A stretch of DNA of 64,000 nucleotides, from assembly GCA_000302695.1 (NCBI GenBank), contig AMFN01000014.1, positions 124,001-188,000 on the forward strand. The letters are read 5' to 3'. Below are positions 24,701 through 32,517 of this stretch, piece after piece. The notes below the pieces were generated by a model that saw only the letters and a list, made by a program, of their open reading frames with translations, was not told the DNA's origin and did no database searches. The stretch comes from Enterobacteriaceae bacterium LSJC7 (lineage in GTDB: Bacteria > Pseudomonadota > Gammaproteobacteria > Enterobacterales > Enterobacteriaceae). Within the stretch, counting starts at the first letter, position 1, and each line of letters opens with the position of its first letter. The translations under genes and the position numbers were made by a program.

Positions 24701-24858
24701 GTGTTCATATCCGGGCGTCGTTTACGATCGTCGTCAGTCAGGCCTATCGTGGTGCGTAAGTCGCAGTAACGGGTAAAGTCCTGACCCAATGCATAGCGCG
24801 ACGCCCAGGCAAAAGCCGCCTCAACGCCTTCCAGCGCAGTAATTAAGGGATTCTTCAT
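21781..24858 (-). CDS. traU: TraU (DotO/IcmB-like VirB4-type ATPase)
   Basis: 1025 residues. Walker A AGEPGTGKSVML lies at about residues 510-520 and Walker B-like RVIAIDLNNVVGG near residue 762. The N-terminal 480 residues match the VirB4/IcmB entry domain (SFVFERDPEKSTQELRRLLA). It is the large cytoplasmic energiser of the secretion channel, attached at the inner membrane. R64 TraU is about 1014 residues, so this is full length. Starts 15 bp after the traT stop. Confidence 0.9.
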   Translation of the reverse strand: MKNPLITALEGVEAAFAWASRYALGQDFTRYCDLRTTIGLTDDDRKRRPDMNTPYIFVTEQGHYASVFEIEGTYCQFNEQQAITEQEMRDPALFSSYVNQLQTLLNSEFQSVGHKLSFVFERDPEKSTQELRRLLAHQYRNLKRMQLDLSDILDEKISKLAPFIARERAFLVVYTAREALSSAEIRDEEKKRESLLKTTPNARFGQNPAFQALEGLKIRHDAFVTTLERHLDKGDYSTRIRLMCAHEFGGHLRRQVERESTSECWQPFLPGDVHWPHGVPQPDDHSTLLAPHLNYQLFNADPLTDGNLIQLDNYWHATLALSLGPQQPETFSQLFDKLSPKTPWRVRMDIMPGGMNILGGKRMVLSLAALAPPLRPVYEAVQWLEQADKSDPVCAMAISACTWGRTTEEVKRNRTLLKKGLESWGVCEVTTTFGDPLRAWVSTLAGANAHSIPNLMFPPLSAALALVPLQRPATPWADGASIVFSTPDGKPIPVGLASSLQNKFTEIVAGEPGTGKSVMLGALSEAILYSGLNNLPFVSYVDKGYSAQGLIRLIQDALPAERQDEVVGLVLQNSRIFCKNPFDVQLGAQYPITPEKEYLINLCEVLCVDPETAVPPNAQDCRQILSKVIDLAYKTNADITPVRYAVTTERAVDEALEQTGLAYEYDSDWWQNATWFEVRDLLFAKGEIRAATRAHYQAMPELSDLLGCLNDPDIRTDFGSITRKGSDEKLLSYISRCLSDALGSYKMLAGRTEFELSPRTRVIAIDLNNVVGGKTRAGQVRTGLMYLYAGQLAAGHFELPQYRNELMSLLPENYREFHHDRLTQLSQEVKTKIYDELHNAKDIPFVMEKLVTQDLENRKFFIRTVLSSQYLNHFPAAILKSANSLYLMQVSHEDLPLLTEHFGVPLHTVETFRRMGTGAAPDGSGTPFLACFRLKTGRMVQILKNTLGPKELWALNSTPEDTALRDQLYDMLDGRTARALLAENFPSGSASRLIALRRKEAKESDHTNVINRLARELIASRGLTI

Positions 24859-24873
24859 GGTGATGTTGTCTTG

Positions 24874-25809
24874 TCAGTCGTGACACAGGAAATGCTGTGA
24901 AAGTTGCGGCCAGGCGTCCAGCGGCGGGCCAGACTGGTTGCTATGGTTCAGAAGTAATTCGGGATTAACAATAAGCGCAACATGACGCAGGCGTTGTTGT
25001 AATGTCTCGCGCAGTTCAGGCGACGCGCTGAGTAGCGCCTGACCAAATTCTCCCGGGTGGCTGGTTCCCCAATACGCCTCTGTTTCTTCCCGGTGACTGA
25101 TAAGCCAGTTGAGAATGCTGGCGGCATCTTTTTTCTGACGCTCGTTGCCTTCCCGACGTGCCAAAGCCAGGGTGCGCAGCAGATGGCTTACGTCTTCGGG
25201 GGCCATTGTAGGCAGGTAAACCATGACGCCATCATTGGCGCTCAGCCGGTTGAGCCGGGTACTGAATAAACAAACGGCACAGCAGACGCCCAGGTTATTG
25301 TCTGTGTCGTTTTCCGGGTTGCCATCGCGAAAACGCAGCGTATGTTCAGGGTGGCTATACCCGCAAAGATCGCAGCAGTCCCTGGTCAGTTCCCGGGCAC
25401 GTTTACGCAGCGGTTCAGACACCGCATTGCTCTCATGGCCCCAGATCTGCTGTTCTGTTTCAAAGGTGTAATAGCGGTGTGCAACGTTAAGGCGTAACAG
25501 GGTGACGCTGTTTTTTTGCCAGTGCCTGACCTTCATCAGTAGCGTCCTGGTAGCGCTATTAATGACAGTCAGTGCATCAATATGACGCAGACAATCCGCT
25601 ACAGGCAGCAGCCAGACATCGCTGTCATATTCCTCATTATGGCTTATCCCGCAGTGATATAAGCACTCAGACAGCGGTGCAATAAGAGCAATGATGGCGT
25701 TATTTTCGGGGGCTTCAAATACCATTTTCTCGCCGCTCTCGTGCTCTTCACAGGGCTCAATGACAAGAGGATAGCGTTGCCAGATGTGCTGTAAGAAAGT
25801 ATTCATCAT
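24874..25809 (-). CDS. traT: TraT of I-type systems (DotN/IcmJ-like zinc-binding protein)
   Basis: 311 residues, not related to the F-plasmid lipoprotein TraT. The central part has an HNH-like zinc centre: CDLCGYSHPEH near residue 145, FRDGNPENDTDNNLG, then CCAVC near residue 178. This is the arrangement of IcmJ/DotN, which bridges the coupling complex in Legionella. The C-terminal ~110 residues are helical (ILNWLISHREETEAYWG). Position between traR and traU equals R64 traT. A strong intercistronic hairpin lies just upstream. Confidence 0.78.
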   Translation of the reverse strand: MMNTFLQHIWQRYPLVIEPCEEHESGEKMVFEAPENNAIIALIAPLSECLYHCGISHNEEYDSDVWLLPVADCLRHIDALTVINSATRTLLMKVRHWQKNSVTLLRLNVAHRYYTFETEQQIWGHESNAVSEPLRKRARELTRDCCDLCGYSHPEHTLRFRDGNPENDTDNNLGVCCAVCLFSTRLNRLSANDGVMVYLPTMAPEDVSHLLRTLALARREGNERQKKDAASILNWLISHREETEAYWGTSHPGEFGQALLSASPELRETLQQRLRHVALIVNPELLLNHSNQSGPPLDAWPQLSQHFLCHD

Positions 25810-25821
25810 ATTGTCTCCACA

Positions 25822-25848
25822 GGCTCCCGCCAGGGGATGGCGGGAGCC
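25822..25848. repeat. Strong intercistronic hairpin between traR and traT
   Basis: GGCTCCCGCCA, 5-nt loop, TGGCGGGAGCC: a perfect 11-bp stem just 3' of traR on the minus strand and followed by the traT ribosome site, not by a T-run. Probably an mRNA-stabilising or processing element that sets traR expression apart from traT. Confidence 0.75.
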
Positions 25849-25854
25849 GGAAAA

Positions 25855-26235
25855 TCAGATATCTACTGGGTTAAGATTGAGGGTGCTTTGACCCTTTTTA
25901 ATGAACTGATCAATGGCAATCAGCACAAACCCTGCACCCAGCGCAGTCAGGATCCAGCCCCAGGTGATTTGCGGGTTTTTCTTTTTTGCCACCCATAGCA
26001 CAATGCCAAGGATAACCATCCCTACGCCGCCAAAGCCGGCAAGCTGCAGTAGCCCTTTTTTGGACGCATCAGCGTCGCCTGCAACCTTATCGAGCATGCC
26101 GAAGATACCGTCGTTGGCGTAAGCGGGCAGAGCCGTGGTCGCAAGCAGGGTGGATAAACCCAGCATCAGGCGAGCGCGCAGCGCTGAAGTGATAAGCCAG
26201 GTACGAACGGAAAGGGACAAAATAAAATGACGCAT
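25855..26235 (-). CDS. traR: TraR-like small inner membrane protein (DotP/IcmD type)
   Basis: 126 residues. An N-terminal hydrophobic signal (MLGLSTLLATTALPAYA) is followed by two membrane helices: LLQLAGFGGVGMVILGIVLW and WGWILTALGAGFVLIAIDQF, separated by a short basic loop (AKKKNPQ). Two-helix small proteins of this kind in type IV systems resemble pilin-like VirB2 or IcmD proteins. R64 TraR has about 134 residues. The strong hairpin after its stop would favour high-level expression of this cistron. Confidence 0.75.
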   Translation of the reverse strand: MRHFILSLSVRTWLITSALRARLMLGLSTLLATTALPAYANDGIFGMLDKVAGDADASKKGLLQLAGFGGVGMVILGIVLWVAKKKNPQITWGWILTALGAGFVLIAIDQFIKKGQSTLNLNPVDI

Positions 26236-26269
26236 GTTTTTTTACCTTCTGAATGAAAAAAGAGAGAAA

Positions 26270-26797
26270 TTAATTCCAGGTCAGGCCTAGCGTTGTTTGC
26301 AGGGCATCAAGGAGTTGGGTGTTGCAGGCAAGCAATACACCGCAAATAAACATCACCGCGCCTTTACCGATATCTTCACGGGCCGAAAGACCGGTGTGGC
26401 CTTCAACCAGGGAGCGTCTGGCGCGCTGGAAACCGATGTAGCAAAAAAGAAAGCCGATAGCTTTTAACAGCGTCAAAACGGCGTCTATCGACAGTTTGGC
26501 GTAACCCAGTGAGTCCGGTGCGTAGGAGATGGCATCAAGGGAAACATCGTTAAAGTTAAGTGAATGGGCGGCCTTGTTCATGACTTGCTGTAGCGACATG
26601 AGCGCCCCACCCATGCAAACCGCCGCCACGGTCTTAATCCCATTGGCAGGACGCCCGGTGCGCCCGCGCTTAATCGCCGAGAGAAGTGCAACGATGCAGC
26701 TGCCTAACCCAAAGAAAAATGCCAGCGACAGAATCATATTGATGCCGCTGGTTTTCAGACCGTCTGCGAGGTTGACCAGTATCTGAACAACGTCCAT
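26270..26797 (-). CDS. traQ: TraQ-like inner membrane protein (DotE/IcmC type)
   Basis: 175 residues, the same length as remembered for R64 TraQ. The ATG at 26797 overlaps the traP stop (TGATG). Four hydrophobic segments: residues ~18-40 (MILSLAFFFGLGSCIVALLS), ~55-75, ~107-127 (LLKAIGFLFCYIGFQRA) and ~145-165 (GAVMFICGVLLACNTQLLDA). It belongs with TraR and TraY to the inner membrane part of the channel; exact role unknown. Confidence 0.78.
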   Translation of the reverse strand: MDVVQILVNLADGLKTSGINMILSLAFFFGLGSCIVALLSAIKRGRTGRPANGIKTVAAVCMGGALMSLQQVMNKAAHSLNFNDVSLDAISYAPDSLGYAKLSIDAVLTLLKAIGFLFCYIGFQRARRSLVEGHTGLSAREDIGKGAVMFICGVLLACNTQLLDALQTTLGLTWN

Positions 26798-27540
26798 CAA
26801 CCCCCCCGGATGGTGCCGCGACTGGTGTTGACCTCACGCCGTTGTGCGTTGATGCTGTTTATCGTCATGCCATGCAGGCTGTCCCCAGGCTGGACGGCGT
26901 AAGTACGGTCCTGATACGTTATCCAGGCCATGCCAGGGTAGAGTGAATTAACGCTCCAGCCTTTAACACTGGCGCTGGGCTGGGATGTACCAGTGTTGCG
27001 AGCCGGGGATGGGCGTGCAGATGGATTTTTGCGAACGGGAGTGACAGCGGCTTTTGTGACCTCTGCGGGAGGCGGTCGCGTCTCCAGTACCTTCAGGCGT
27101 TCCTCCAGCGCAGCTATCCGGCGTTCACTGTCGGTTTGCTTGCTGTCGAGTGTGCTAATAGCCTGCAGCATCTCACCCGGTTCACTCGGCTCAACCGGCA
27201 AGGGAGGCGGTGGCGTGGTGAACACAGGCGGTACAATAGCTGGCTCCTCTGCCAACGGCTCATCCACCGACAGGGCGTCGGTGTGAATAACCGGGTCGTC
27301 AATAAAACCTGATTGCCGGGGGGCGGGCTCCGGCCAGAACAGATAAGCCAGTGCTGCAATAATGGCGAGGGCGCCTGTAAGTAGTGTCTGAAGATCATAG
27401 CCCCCAATCTGCCGTTTCTTTTTATCTTCAGCCGAAGGCTCTGCGTGGTTTTCATGGGGTGTACCTGTCTCTATGTCAGGTATCTCCGGCAACGTGAGTT
27501 CCTCCGCTTCCAGAGCGGGTTCAAAAAAATCCTTACTCAT
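26797..27540 (-). CDS. traP: TraP-like bitopic membrane protein
   Basis: 247 residues. An acidic cytoplasmic N-terminus (residues 1-45), one membrane helix (LLTGALAIIAALAYLFW, about 51-67), a Pro-rich periplasmic stretch (VPPVFTTPPPPLPVEP), a coiled coil (SERRIAALEERLKVLETRP), then a compact C-terminal domain with YPGMAWITYQDRTYAVQPG. The layout resembles TraP of R64 and DotF-like proteins that contact the VirB10-like TraO. Lies 15 bp after traO; overlaps traQ. Confidence 0.78.
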   Translation of the reverse strand: MSKDFFEPALEAEELTLPEIPDIETGTPHENHAEPSAEDKKKRQIGGYDLQTLLTGALAIIAALAYLFWPEPAPRQSGFIDDPVIHTDALSVDEPLAEEPAIVPPVFTTPPPPLPVEPSEPGEMLQAISTLDSKQTDSERRIAALEERLKVLETRPPPAEVTKAAVTPVRKNPSARPSPARNTGTSQPSASVKGWSVNSLYPGMAWITYQDRTYAVQPGDSLHGMTINSINAQRREVNTSRGTIRGG

Positions 27541-27555
27541 AGTGTCTCTTTGGTA

Positions 27556-28785
27556 TCAGGGGATGGGAATGGCTGGTTGAATACGCTGAGAGCCAGCCCT
27601 GTCGGCAGATGCACGCGTGATACTGTCGCCTGATTTCACCGCGCTCATAAATAACAGCGCCACAGTTTGTCCGCGTTCGACCAGCACCTGTTTAACCGGC
27701 AAGCGCTGGGCGTCGCTGGCGATAACCTGTCCTGCCTGTTGTGCCGCGCCGCCGATAATGGTGCCTGCTACCGCCTTGCTGTCCGGCATGCCGACCCGAC
27801 CTTCAATATTGTTGTACCCGTTACTCAGAATTTGCGTGTTAGCGCTGGCGTAGAGCTGTCCACCCAGCCCGACCCCGCCTGCCAGAGCGGGCAGCACAAT
27901 GCGCGTCAGATAGCGGTTATTGACTGAGGTGGCGACGGAAGACTGCAATGTGTCAGGCATTGCCGCCCATACATCGACATTCCATACATCACCATTCCAT
28001 TCCATGCGGTTAAAATTGATGGACACCCCGTCGCCGGCTATCTGCACGCCGTTGGCCAGCAATGTTGCGCCTGCGTAAGGGCCAGCCGGAATGCGCGCGA
28101 GTACCTGCGAACGTGGATTATCGGAATCAATAGCGGTTTCGATAACACCACCAGACCTGGAGCCTGCCGGAATCAGCACAACGTCATGATTGGTGACCGT
28201 AGGCGTTGTGACGGGAGTGGGAAGCGCAGGGTTGAAACTGTCAGTCCAGTTTGACCATGCGGTTGTCTGGCCGGAGGCGCTTCCTGCCCCCTGGACCACT
28301 GCGCCGCCAGCAATGCCTGCGCTTTTGCCTGTGGAAGGGGCGCGTTGGGCAATCAGTTCACTGAGGTAGCTTTCAACCGCTTTTTTCTGATCCGCAGCCA
28401 GTCCGGGGGCGGAAACATACTGAACCTGTTGGATGTGCTGAACAGGGGTGGGTTCAGGGACCGGGACGGTCGCAATCTCCAGCGGCTCTGGTTGCGGTGC
28501 CATGCTGACCGAGGCAATAAAACTGGCATTGGTTTCTAATGCCTGACGTGCACCTTCTTCATTACTCTCTTTGAGAAGCTGGCGGTACTGTAGGCTTTCC
28601 GGGGCTTCACTGCCGGTTCCCCCTGCGGCACGATTGACGCTAATACGGCTGGGGGAAGGTGGGGGCTTATTTAGCCAGGATATCGCCAGATAGCCGCCGA
28701 CCAGCAGTGTTATTGCCAGTCCACCTATCACCATGACGGTTTTTTTTGCGTCACCGCTGACGTCTTTTTCTGCTGCCATGCTCAC
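27556..28785 (-). CDS. traO: TraO (DotG/IcmE, VirB10-like channel protein)
   Basis: 409 residues. Short cytoplasmic N-terminus, membrane helix at about residues 17-36 (MVIGGLAITLLVGGYLAISW), a variable Pro/Gln-rich middle, and a C-terminal VirB10/DotG beta-barrel domain with DVVLIPAGSRSGGVIETAID and TRIVLPALAGGVGLGGQLYA. It spans the envelope and links the inner and outer membrane rings. R64 TraO is about 429 residues. The start overlaps the traN stop (ATGA). It lacks the long repeat region of Legionella DotG, as do other conjugative homologues. Confidence 0.87.
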   Translation of the reverse strand: MSMAAEKDVSGDAKKTVMVIGGLAITLLVGGYLAISWLNKPPPSPSRISVNRAAGGTGSEAPESLQYRQLLKESNEEGARQALETNASFIASVSMAPQPEPLEIATVPVPEPTPVQHIQQVQYVSAPGLAADQKKAVESYLSELIAQRAPSTGKSAGIAGGAVVQGAGSASGQTTAWSNWTDSFNPALPTPVTTPTVTNHDVVLIPAGSRSGGVIETAIDSDNPRSQVLARIPAGPYAGATLLANGVQIAGDGVSINFNRMEWNGDVWNVDVWAAMPDTLQSSVATSVNNRYLTRIVLPALAGGVGLGGQLYASANTQILSNGYNNIEGRVGMPDSKAVAGTIIGGAAQQAGQVIASDAQRLPVKQVLVERGQTVALLFMSAVKSGDSITRASADRAGSQRIQPAIPIP

Positions 28786-29765
28786 TCCAGAAAAACGCTT
28801 AGCCAGGTCGTTTTACCCGCAACGGAAAAGGCGAGTTCCGGTGCCAGCGGTAGCTTATAAAGGACGGTGCCATCGCCTGATGCCTGGGTTAGTTCAAACC
28901 GATCGCGCAGATCGCTACGCGTGCGTACGTAAAGCTCGTCACCAATTTGCCAGACCTGGGTATCTGGCACATTGCCCTGGATTTTAAGTCGGCGTGCGTT
29001 TTCAGGTGGGACACCATCGAGGAACGCCTGCAAAGTTGGGTTGTTCAGATCGATTTTTGCCTGACCAGCCGGGGTGTTTTTGGCCAGAGGACCGCGCCGG
29101 GGGATACGCAAATCCAGACGACCATCAATAGTCCTTGAACGGGCATCGTTGTCGGCTTCTCCGCTGGTTACGCTGATGATGACCGGTACTGGTAGTCCCT
29201 GCAGATAGGCGGTGACGTTACCCCGGTCATACTGACGTATCGCTTGCACCGTCAGTACGCTACTGTCGGGAATGAACTCAACGTTAAAGCCCTTGTCGTT
29301 GCTGTTATAAGGTGCAGCAGCCAGAGGCCAGGGGGCCCCGGAATTATCGGTGAACATAATGGTGCTGGCCTGGTTGACGGCGGTGCGCAACACCGGCAAG
29401 GATGCACCTGGCGAGAGGTTGACCGTCAGCGTGGAGATGCGGGGCACGACATCTGCCGCCTGCCACGCCCGCCCTCTGCTGGCATTGTCTATTGCCTGCG
29501 CAATGCGCTCGCCTTCCTGCTTATTAAACGGAGCGGCCTGGCTGATTGCCCAGGCCTCAGCTTCAGAAGGTGGGGCGGGGGGCGGTGACTGGCGCAGCGG
29601 CGCGGTTATGTCATTAAATGGCTGCTCGGCGGCCGGTTGCACCGGGGCACCTGGCAGGGCGGTAGTGGGTTTGTTACCGGTGCTGCGTGCTGGCTCCCAG
29701 CCCGCAGCCTGAACCAGCGTGGCAGGCACAAGCAGGCCCACCGCGATAAAAGTGTGTCTGAACAT
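28782..29765 (-). CDS. traN: TraN (DotH/IcmK-like core protein)
   Basis: 327 residues from the ATG at 29765, which opens with a signal peptide (MFRHTFIAVGLLVPATLVQA); the longer frame upstream runs into traM and is rejected. 327 residues is the length I remember for R64 TraN. After a Pro-rich linker (APLRQSPPPAPPSEAEA) comes a beta-rich DotH domain: TLTVNLSPGASLPVLRTAVN and GDELYVRTRSDLRDRFEL. With DotC/TraI and DotD/TraH it forms the outer membrane core complex. Confidence 0.87.
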   Translation of the reverse strand: MFRHTFIAVGLLVPATLVQAAGWEPARSTGNKPTTALPGAPVQPAAEQPFNDITAPLRQSPPPAPPSEAEAWAISQAAPFNKQEGERIAQAIDNASRGRAWQAADVVPRISTLTVNLSPGASLPVLRTAVNQASTIMFTDNSGAPWPLAAAPYNSNDKGFNVEFIPDSSVLTVQAIRQYDRGNVTAYLQGLPVPVIISVTSGEADNDARSRTIDGRLDLRIPRRGPLAKNTPAGQAKIDLNNPTLQAFLDGVPPENARRLKIQGNVPDTQVWQIGDELYVRTRSDLRDRFELTQASGDGTVLYKLPLAPELAFSVAGKTTWLSVFLE

Positions 29766-29784
29766 AGGATCCTGAGTCAGTGAG

Positions 29785-30480
29785 TTAGCGGGCGTTACGG
29801 GTAACGATGGAGGCGACTTCGATGCCCTGAGGTTTTTTGCTGACCTCGGTGCGCTGAATACGCACGGTGAAGATAAAGTCCTGGGGCGGCAGACTCCGGT
29901 TTTGCCCATCAAGACTGAGCGTAACGGGATACTGAATTTCCCATACGTAAGCGCCGTTACCACCGGGGTTACCACGCCGTTTAATCACCCCTTTACGCGT
30001 TATGCTGGGTGACATCAGCATTTTCTGCTCTTTCACTGCACGAAAAGGGTTAGAGGCCGTCAGTGCGTTGTAATAGCTGATAAAGCCTTCTTCTGAAAAT
30101 TTCTGCTGCAAGCTGCTGATTTGGGCACCGTAATTCTTAAAGTCGAGGCGAAATGCGTCGCGAATAACTCTGTCACCAAACGCTTCCACATCATCATCAG
30201 AATAAGCGGGGACATGCGTAGGGTGTTGCTCGAGAATGCTGCCGTTATGGGTGGCAAAATATCTGACCGGAGGATTAGCCACTTTCCAGGCTAGCCAGCC
30301 GGTCAAAGGCATCTGTAGCAGACACACCGTGCTGGTCACTATTGCGGTTATCAGTGCTTTGCGCGCAAACCCTGCATTAAGCTGGTTATCAACCTGTAGT
30401 CTGGCGGCGGCAAGGAAAGGATGCGCCTGAGCCGGGATGGAGGGGGCATCTCCTCCGGCAGAAGCTTTCGCTTTAGTCAT
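29785..30480 (-). CDS. traM: TraM (DotI/IcmL-like inner membrane protein)
   Basis: 231 residues, close to R64 TraM (about 230). One membrane helix at about residues 42-64 (LITAIVTSTVCLLQMPLTGW), then a periplasmic DotI domain: VIRDAFRLDFKNYGAQISSL, FSEEGFISYYNALTASNPFR and a beta-rich end with WEIQYPVTLSLDG. DotI/IcmL is a VirB8-like assembly factor. The start follows the traL stop by 12 bp. Confidence 0.87.
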   Translation of the reverse strand: MTKAKASAGGDAPSIPAQAHPFLAAARLQVDNQLNAGFARKALITAIVTSTVCLLQMPLTGWLAWKVANPPVRYFATHNGSILEQHPTHVPAYSDDDVEAFGDRVIRDAFRLDFKNYGAQISSLQQKFSEEGFISYYNALTASNPFRAVKEQKMLMSPSITRKGVIKRRGNPGGNGAYVWEIQYPVTLSLDGQNRSLPPQDFIFTVRIQRTEVSKKPQGIEVASIVTRNAR

Positions 30481-30492
30481 AAAATGAACCTG

Positions 30493-30948
30493 TTAATTCA
30501 GTGAAATAAATGAACGAGGAGCAGGACTTTCCGCAGGTGTGGTAACGGCTTGCGGTGCCGGGGCTGGCGTTGTTGTGGGCATGACAACCGGCTGCAGGGA
30601 ATAACTGGACAATGATGCCGAAGGGAGCGCGCCCCAGGGGTCAATGTTGTCCGGCACCAGAGCGTTGATTTTGTCACGCGCTGCCTTGCAAATTTTCTGC
30701 TCTATCTGATTAAGCCAGTCGCTCAGATTTGGAAAAACCGGAGATGTGATGGTTGTTGATATATTGCCAAGGCAGTCGCCTAGCGAGAGCGTCACATTTT
30801 TCTGACGCAAGGCCCACGCATCTGCCGCCGCTTTAGCGCGGTTATAGCCAGCTTCACTACCTGCTTGTGCAGCATTTTCAGCCCGGCACGTTGTCGCCTG
30901 GGCTGTTGGCACAAACGCCAGAAGGAAAGAGAGGATGAGATAACGCAT
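30493..30948 (-). CDS. traL: TraL-like small exported protein
   Basis: 151 residues with a signal peptide (MRYLILSFLLAFVPTAQA). The mature protein has three Cys (TTCRAEN, GDCLGN, QKICKA), which can form disulfides, a helical middle (LSDWLNQIEQKICKAARDKI) and a Pro/Thr-rich C-terminal tail. Named from its place before traM, as in R64; similarity was not tested. Periplasmic disulfides would give a reason for trbB in the cluster. Confidence 0.65.
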   Translation of the reverse strand: MRYLILSFLLAFVPTAQATTCRAENAAQAGSEAGYNRAKAAADAWALRQKNVTLSLGDCLGNISTTITSPVFPNLSDWLNQIEQKICKAARDKINALVPDNIDPWGALPSASLSSYSLQPVVMPTTTPAPAPQAVTTPAESPAPRSFISLN

Positions 30949-30957
30949 TGGGTCTCA

Positions 30958-32130
30958 CTATGGGTGATGTTTCAGGGTGGGTTTCGTTTGTTCTCGCTGG
31001 GTGAGCGTAGCCTGTGGCTCCCTTTTTGCCGCACGGTCATGGGGTGAGACATCAGCGCGGGGAGGTATAGCCAGCGGCATTGTGCCTGGTGAAAGTGCTG
31101 GTGCCGAAAACGTGGCTGTTCTGTTATAAACCAGTAGCTTGTGGTCAACGCCAGAGGAGACCTGCCAGGCGTTTTTAGCTGTGGCATGAGTAACATCAAC
31201 GGTTGTCTGCCAGGTCAGAGGCTCCATGGCTCCAGTGTTGGCCTCCTGGTATTGTAATTTCACCATATCGCCGGGCTTGTGCCCTGCATCCTGTAACGCC
31301 TGTTTTAGCTCGCTCCCCCAGTAAGTTTGCTCGCCTTGCCGTGTTTGTAATGTGACAAAGAAACTCTCCGGATGATTGGGGTTATGTAGGTAATGCGCTG
31401 AAGCCGCCGCTGTCAGTTTGCCTGTGATACCGACTCGCAGTGCTTCACGTTCAATGGCGCTGAGTTGCAACCTGTGTGGTGCTTTTTGCGCTCTTGTTTT
31501 TGCGGGGGCCGGACTGGAAACCGATGAGGTGTTCAAGGTGCTCACCGTTGCTGGCGTTGGGTGCTCTATTGATGCGGTGTTCTGTGCGTGTACTTTCTCA
31601 ATTTCGTCAAACAGCCGCTGCTGGTCTGGGTTTTTGAGATGTACCTTAACGTTATGCCTCGCAATCAGCCCCAGTGTTTTTTCGATAAATTTGGGGGAGC
31701 CGGTCACCTCAATGGCTCCCTGATTATTTGTTCTGGCTGTCAATACAGCCGCCAGAATCATGCGGTCGTTCTGGCTTGCTTGCGCGCTGGCCATCAAAAT
31801 CCGGTCGCCGTGGTCGTAAAACGCCTTTTCACCTTTTAGCGTATAAAGTCGGCTTTCTCCAGTCTGGTGGCTTGTTAATTCCTGTAACAGCGCTTTCTGC
31901 CAGGCGGCTAACGCAGTGGCGTCTTCTGTTGTTGCTTTACCGTATTGCGCCAGGGTAGGTGCTAAAGTGAGCCCGTTTTCGGTCTTTGGGGCAGCTATAT
32001 TTTCCTTAGCGCTGGTGTCGGTGCAGAGTAATGTTCTGTTTTTTTGAGGTACGTCATCCTCATAATGATCGTGGTGGTAGGCGTTAACATCATCCTCTCC
32101 AGGAGGGACGCGATGACGGATATGTGGCAT
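30958..32130 (-). CDS. LPD7-domain-like protein in the sog position
   Basis: 390 residues. Residues ~95-180 read as an LPD7-type domain: AFYDHGDRILMASAQASQND, ILAAVLTARTNNQGAIEVTG and LIARHNVKVHLKNPDQQRLF, the pattern found in relaxases and polyvalent proteins of conjugative elements. A second segment (~225-330) has ITGKLTAAASAHYLHNPNHP and a compact beta-rich end. The two are joined by a Thr/Pro/Ala linker. No membrane helix, signal peptide or primase motif is visible. In R64 the place between traK and traL is taken by sog, a primase transferred to the recipient; this protein is much shorter. It could be a transferred or DNA-handling protein. Confidence 0.6.
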   Translation of the reverse strand: MPHIRHRVPPGEDDVNAYHHDHYEDDVPQKNRTLLCTDTSAKENIAAPKTENGLTLAPTLAQYGKATTEDATALAAWQKALLQELTSHQTGESRLYTLKGEKAFYDHGDRILMASAQASQNDRMILAAVLTARTNNQGAIEVTGSPKFIEKTLGLIARHNVKVHLKNPDQQRLFDEIEKVHAQNTASIEHPTPATVSTLNTSSVSSPAPAKTRAQKAPHRLQLSAIEREALRVGITGKLTAAASAHYLHNPNHPESFFVTLQTRQGEQTYWGSELKQALQDAGHKPGDMVKLQYQEANTGAMEPLTWQTTVDVTHATAKNAWQVSSGVDHKLLVYNRTATFSAPALSPGTMPLAIPPRADVSPHDRAAKREPQATLTQREQTKPTLKHHP

Positions 32131-32256
32131 AGGTTTATATTCCTGAATAAAGCCGGGTAGCTGCCTGGATATCGTGTGAGAAATTGCCAGGAGCTGCTAA
32201 GGGAGGCGAGGCGACAACCCGGTTGTGCGCAGGCAGATTTGTTGCAAAAGGTTTCT

Positions 32257-32517
32257 TTATTCGAAGTATTTGCGATACCACCACGGGCGGCCGGTCAGTC
32301 GCTGACCACGCAGTCGGAAAATCAGGCGTTGCCAGAGTACCGTGACGGTAAAACCAAACAGAGAAATCACTTTAAAGAACACCACGAGGGCCGTGACGAG
32401 ATAAAGCGTCTGGGTTTCTGGCCAGCGAAACCAGGCCAGATACAGAGTGAACATGGGCGCCGGGATGCCCATTATCTCAAGACGGCGTCCTGCATCGCGC
32501 CAGGGGCAAATGTTCAT
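32257..32517 (-). CDS. traK: TraK (IcmT-like small membrane protein)
   Basis: 86 residues from the ATG at 32517, whose start overlaps the traJ stop (ATGA). IcmT pattern: WRDAGRRLEIMGIPAPMFTL, a hydrophobic pair of segments (TLYLVTALVVFFKVISLFGF) and a basic C-terminus ending RPWWYRKYFE. Position after traJ equals R64 traK. A 126-bp gap follows before the LPD7-like gene. Confidence 0.85.
   Translation of the reverse strand: MNICPWRDAGRRLEIMGIPAPMFTLYLAWFRWPETQTLYLVTALVVFFKVISLFGFTVTVLWQRLIFRLRGQRLTGRPWWYRKYFE

Noticed and set aside
27755-27785. GGCGGTAG word on the minus strand inside traO, reminiscent of the RfaH ops element
   Set aside because: It lies in the middle of a coding gene, not in a leader, and an 8-mer match is expected by chance in this much GC-rich sequence.
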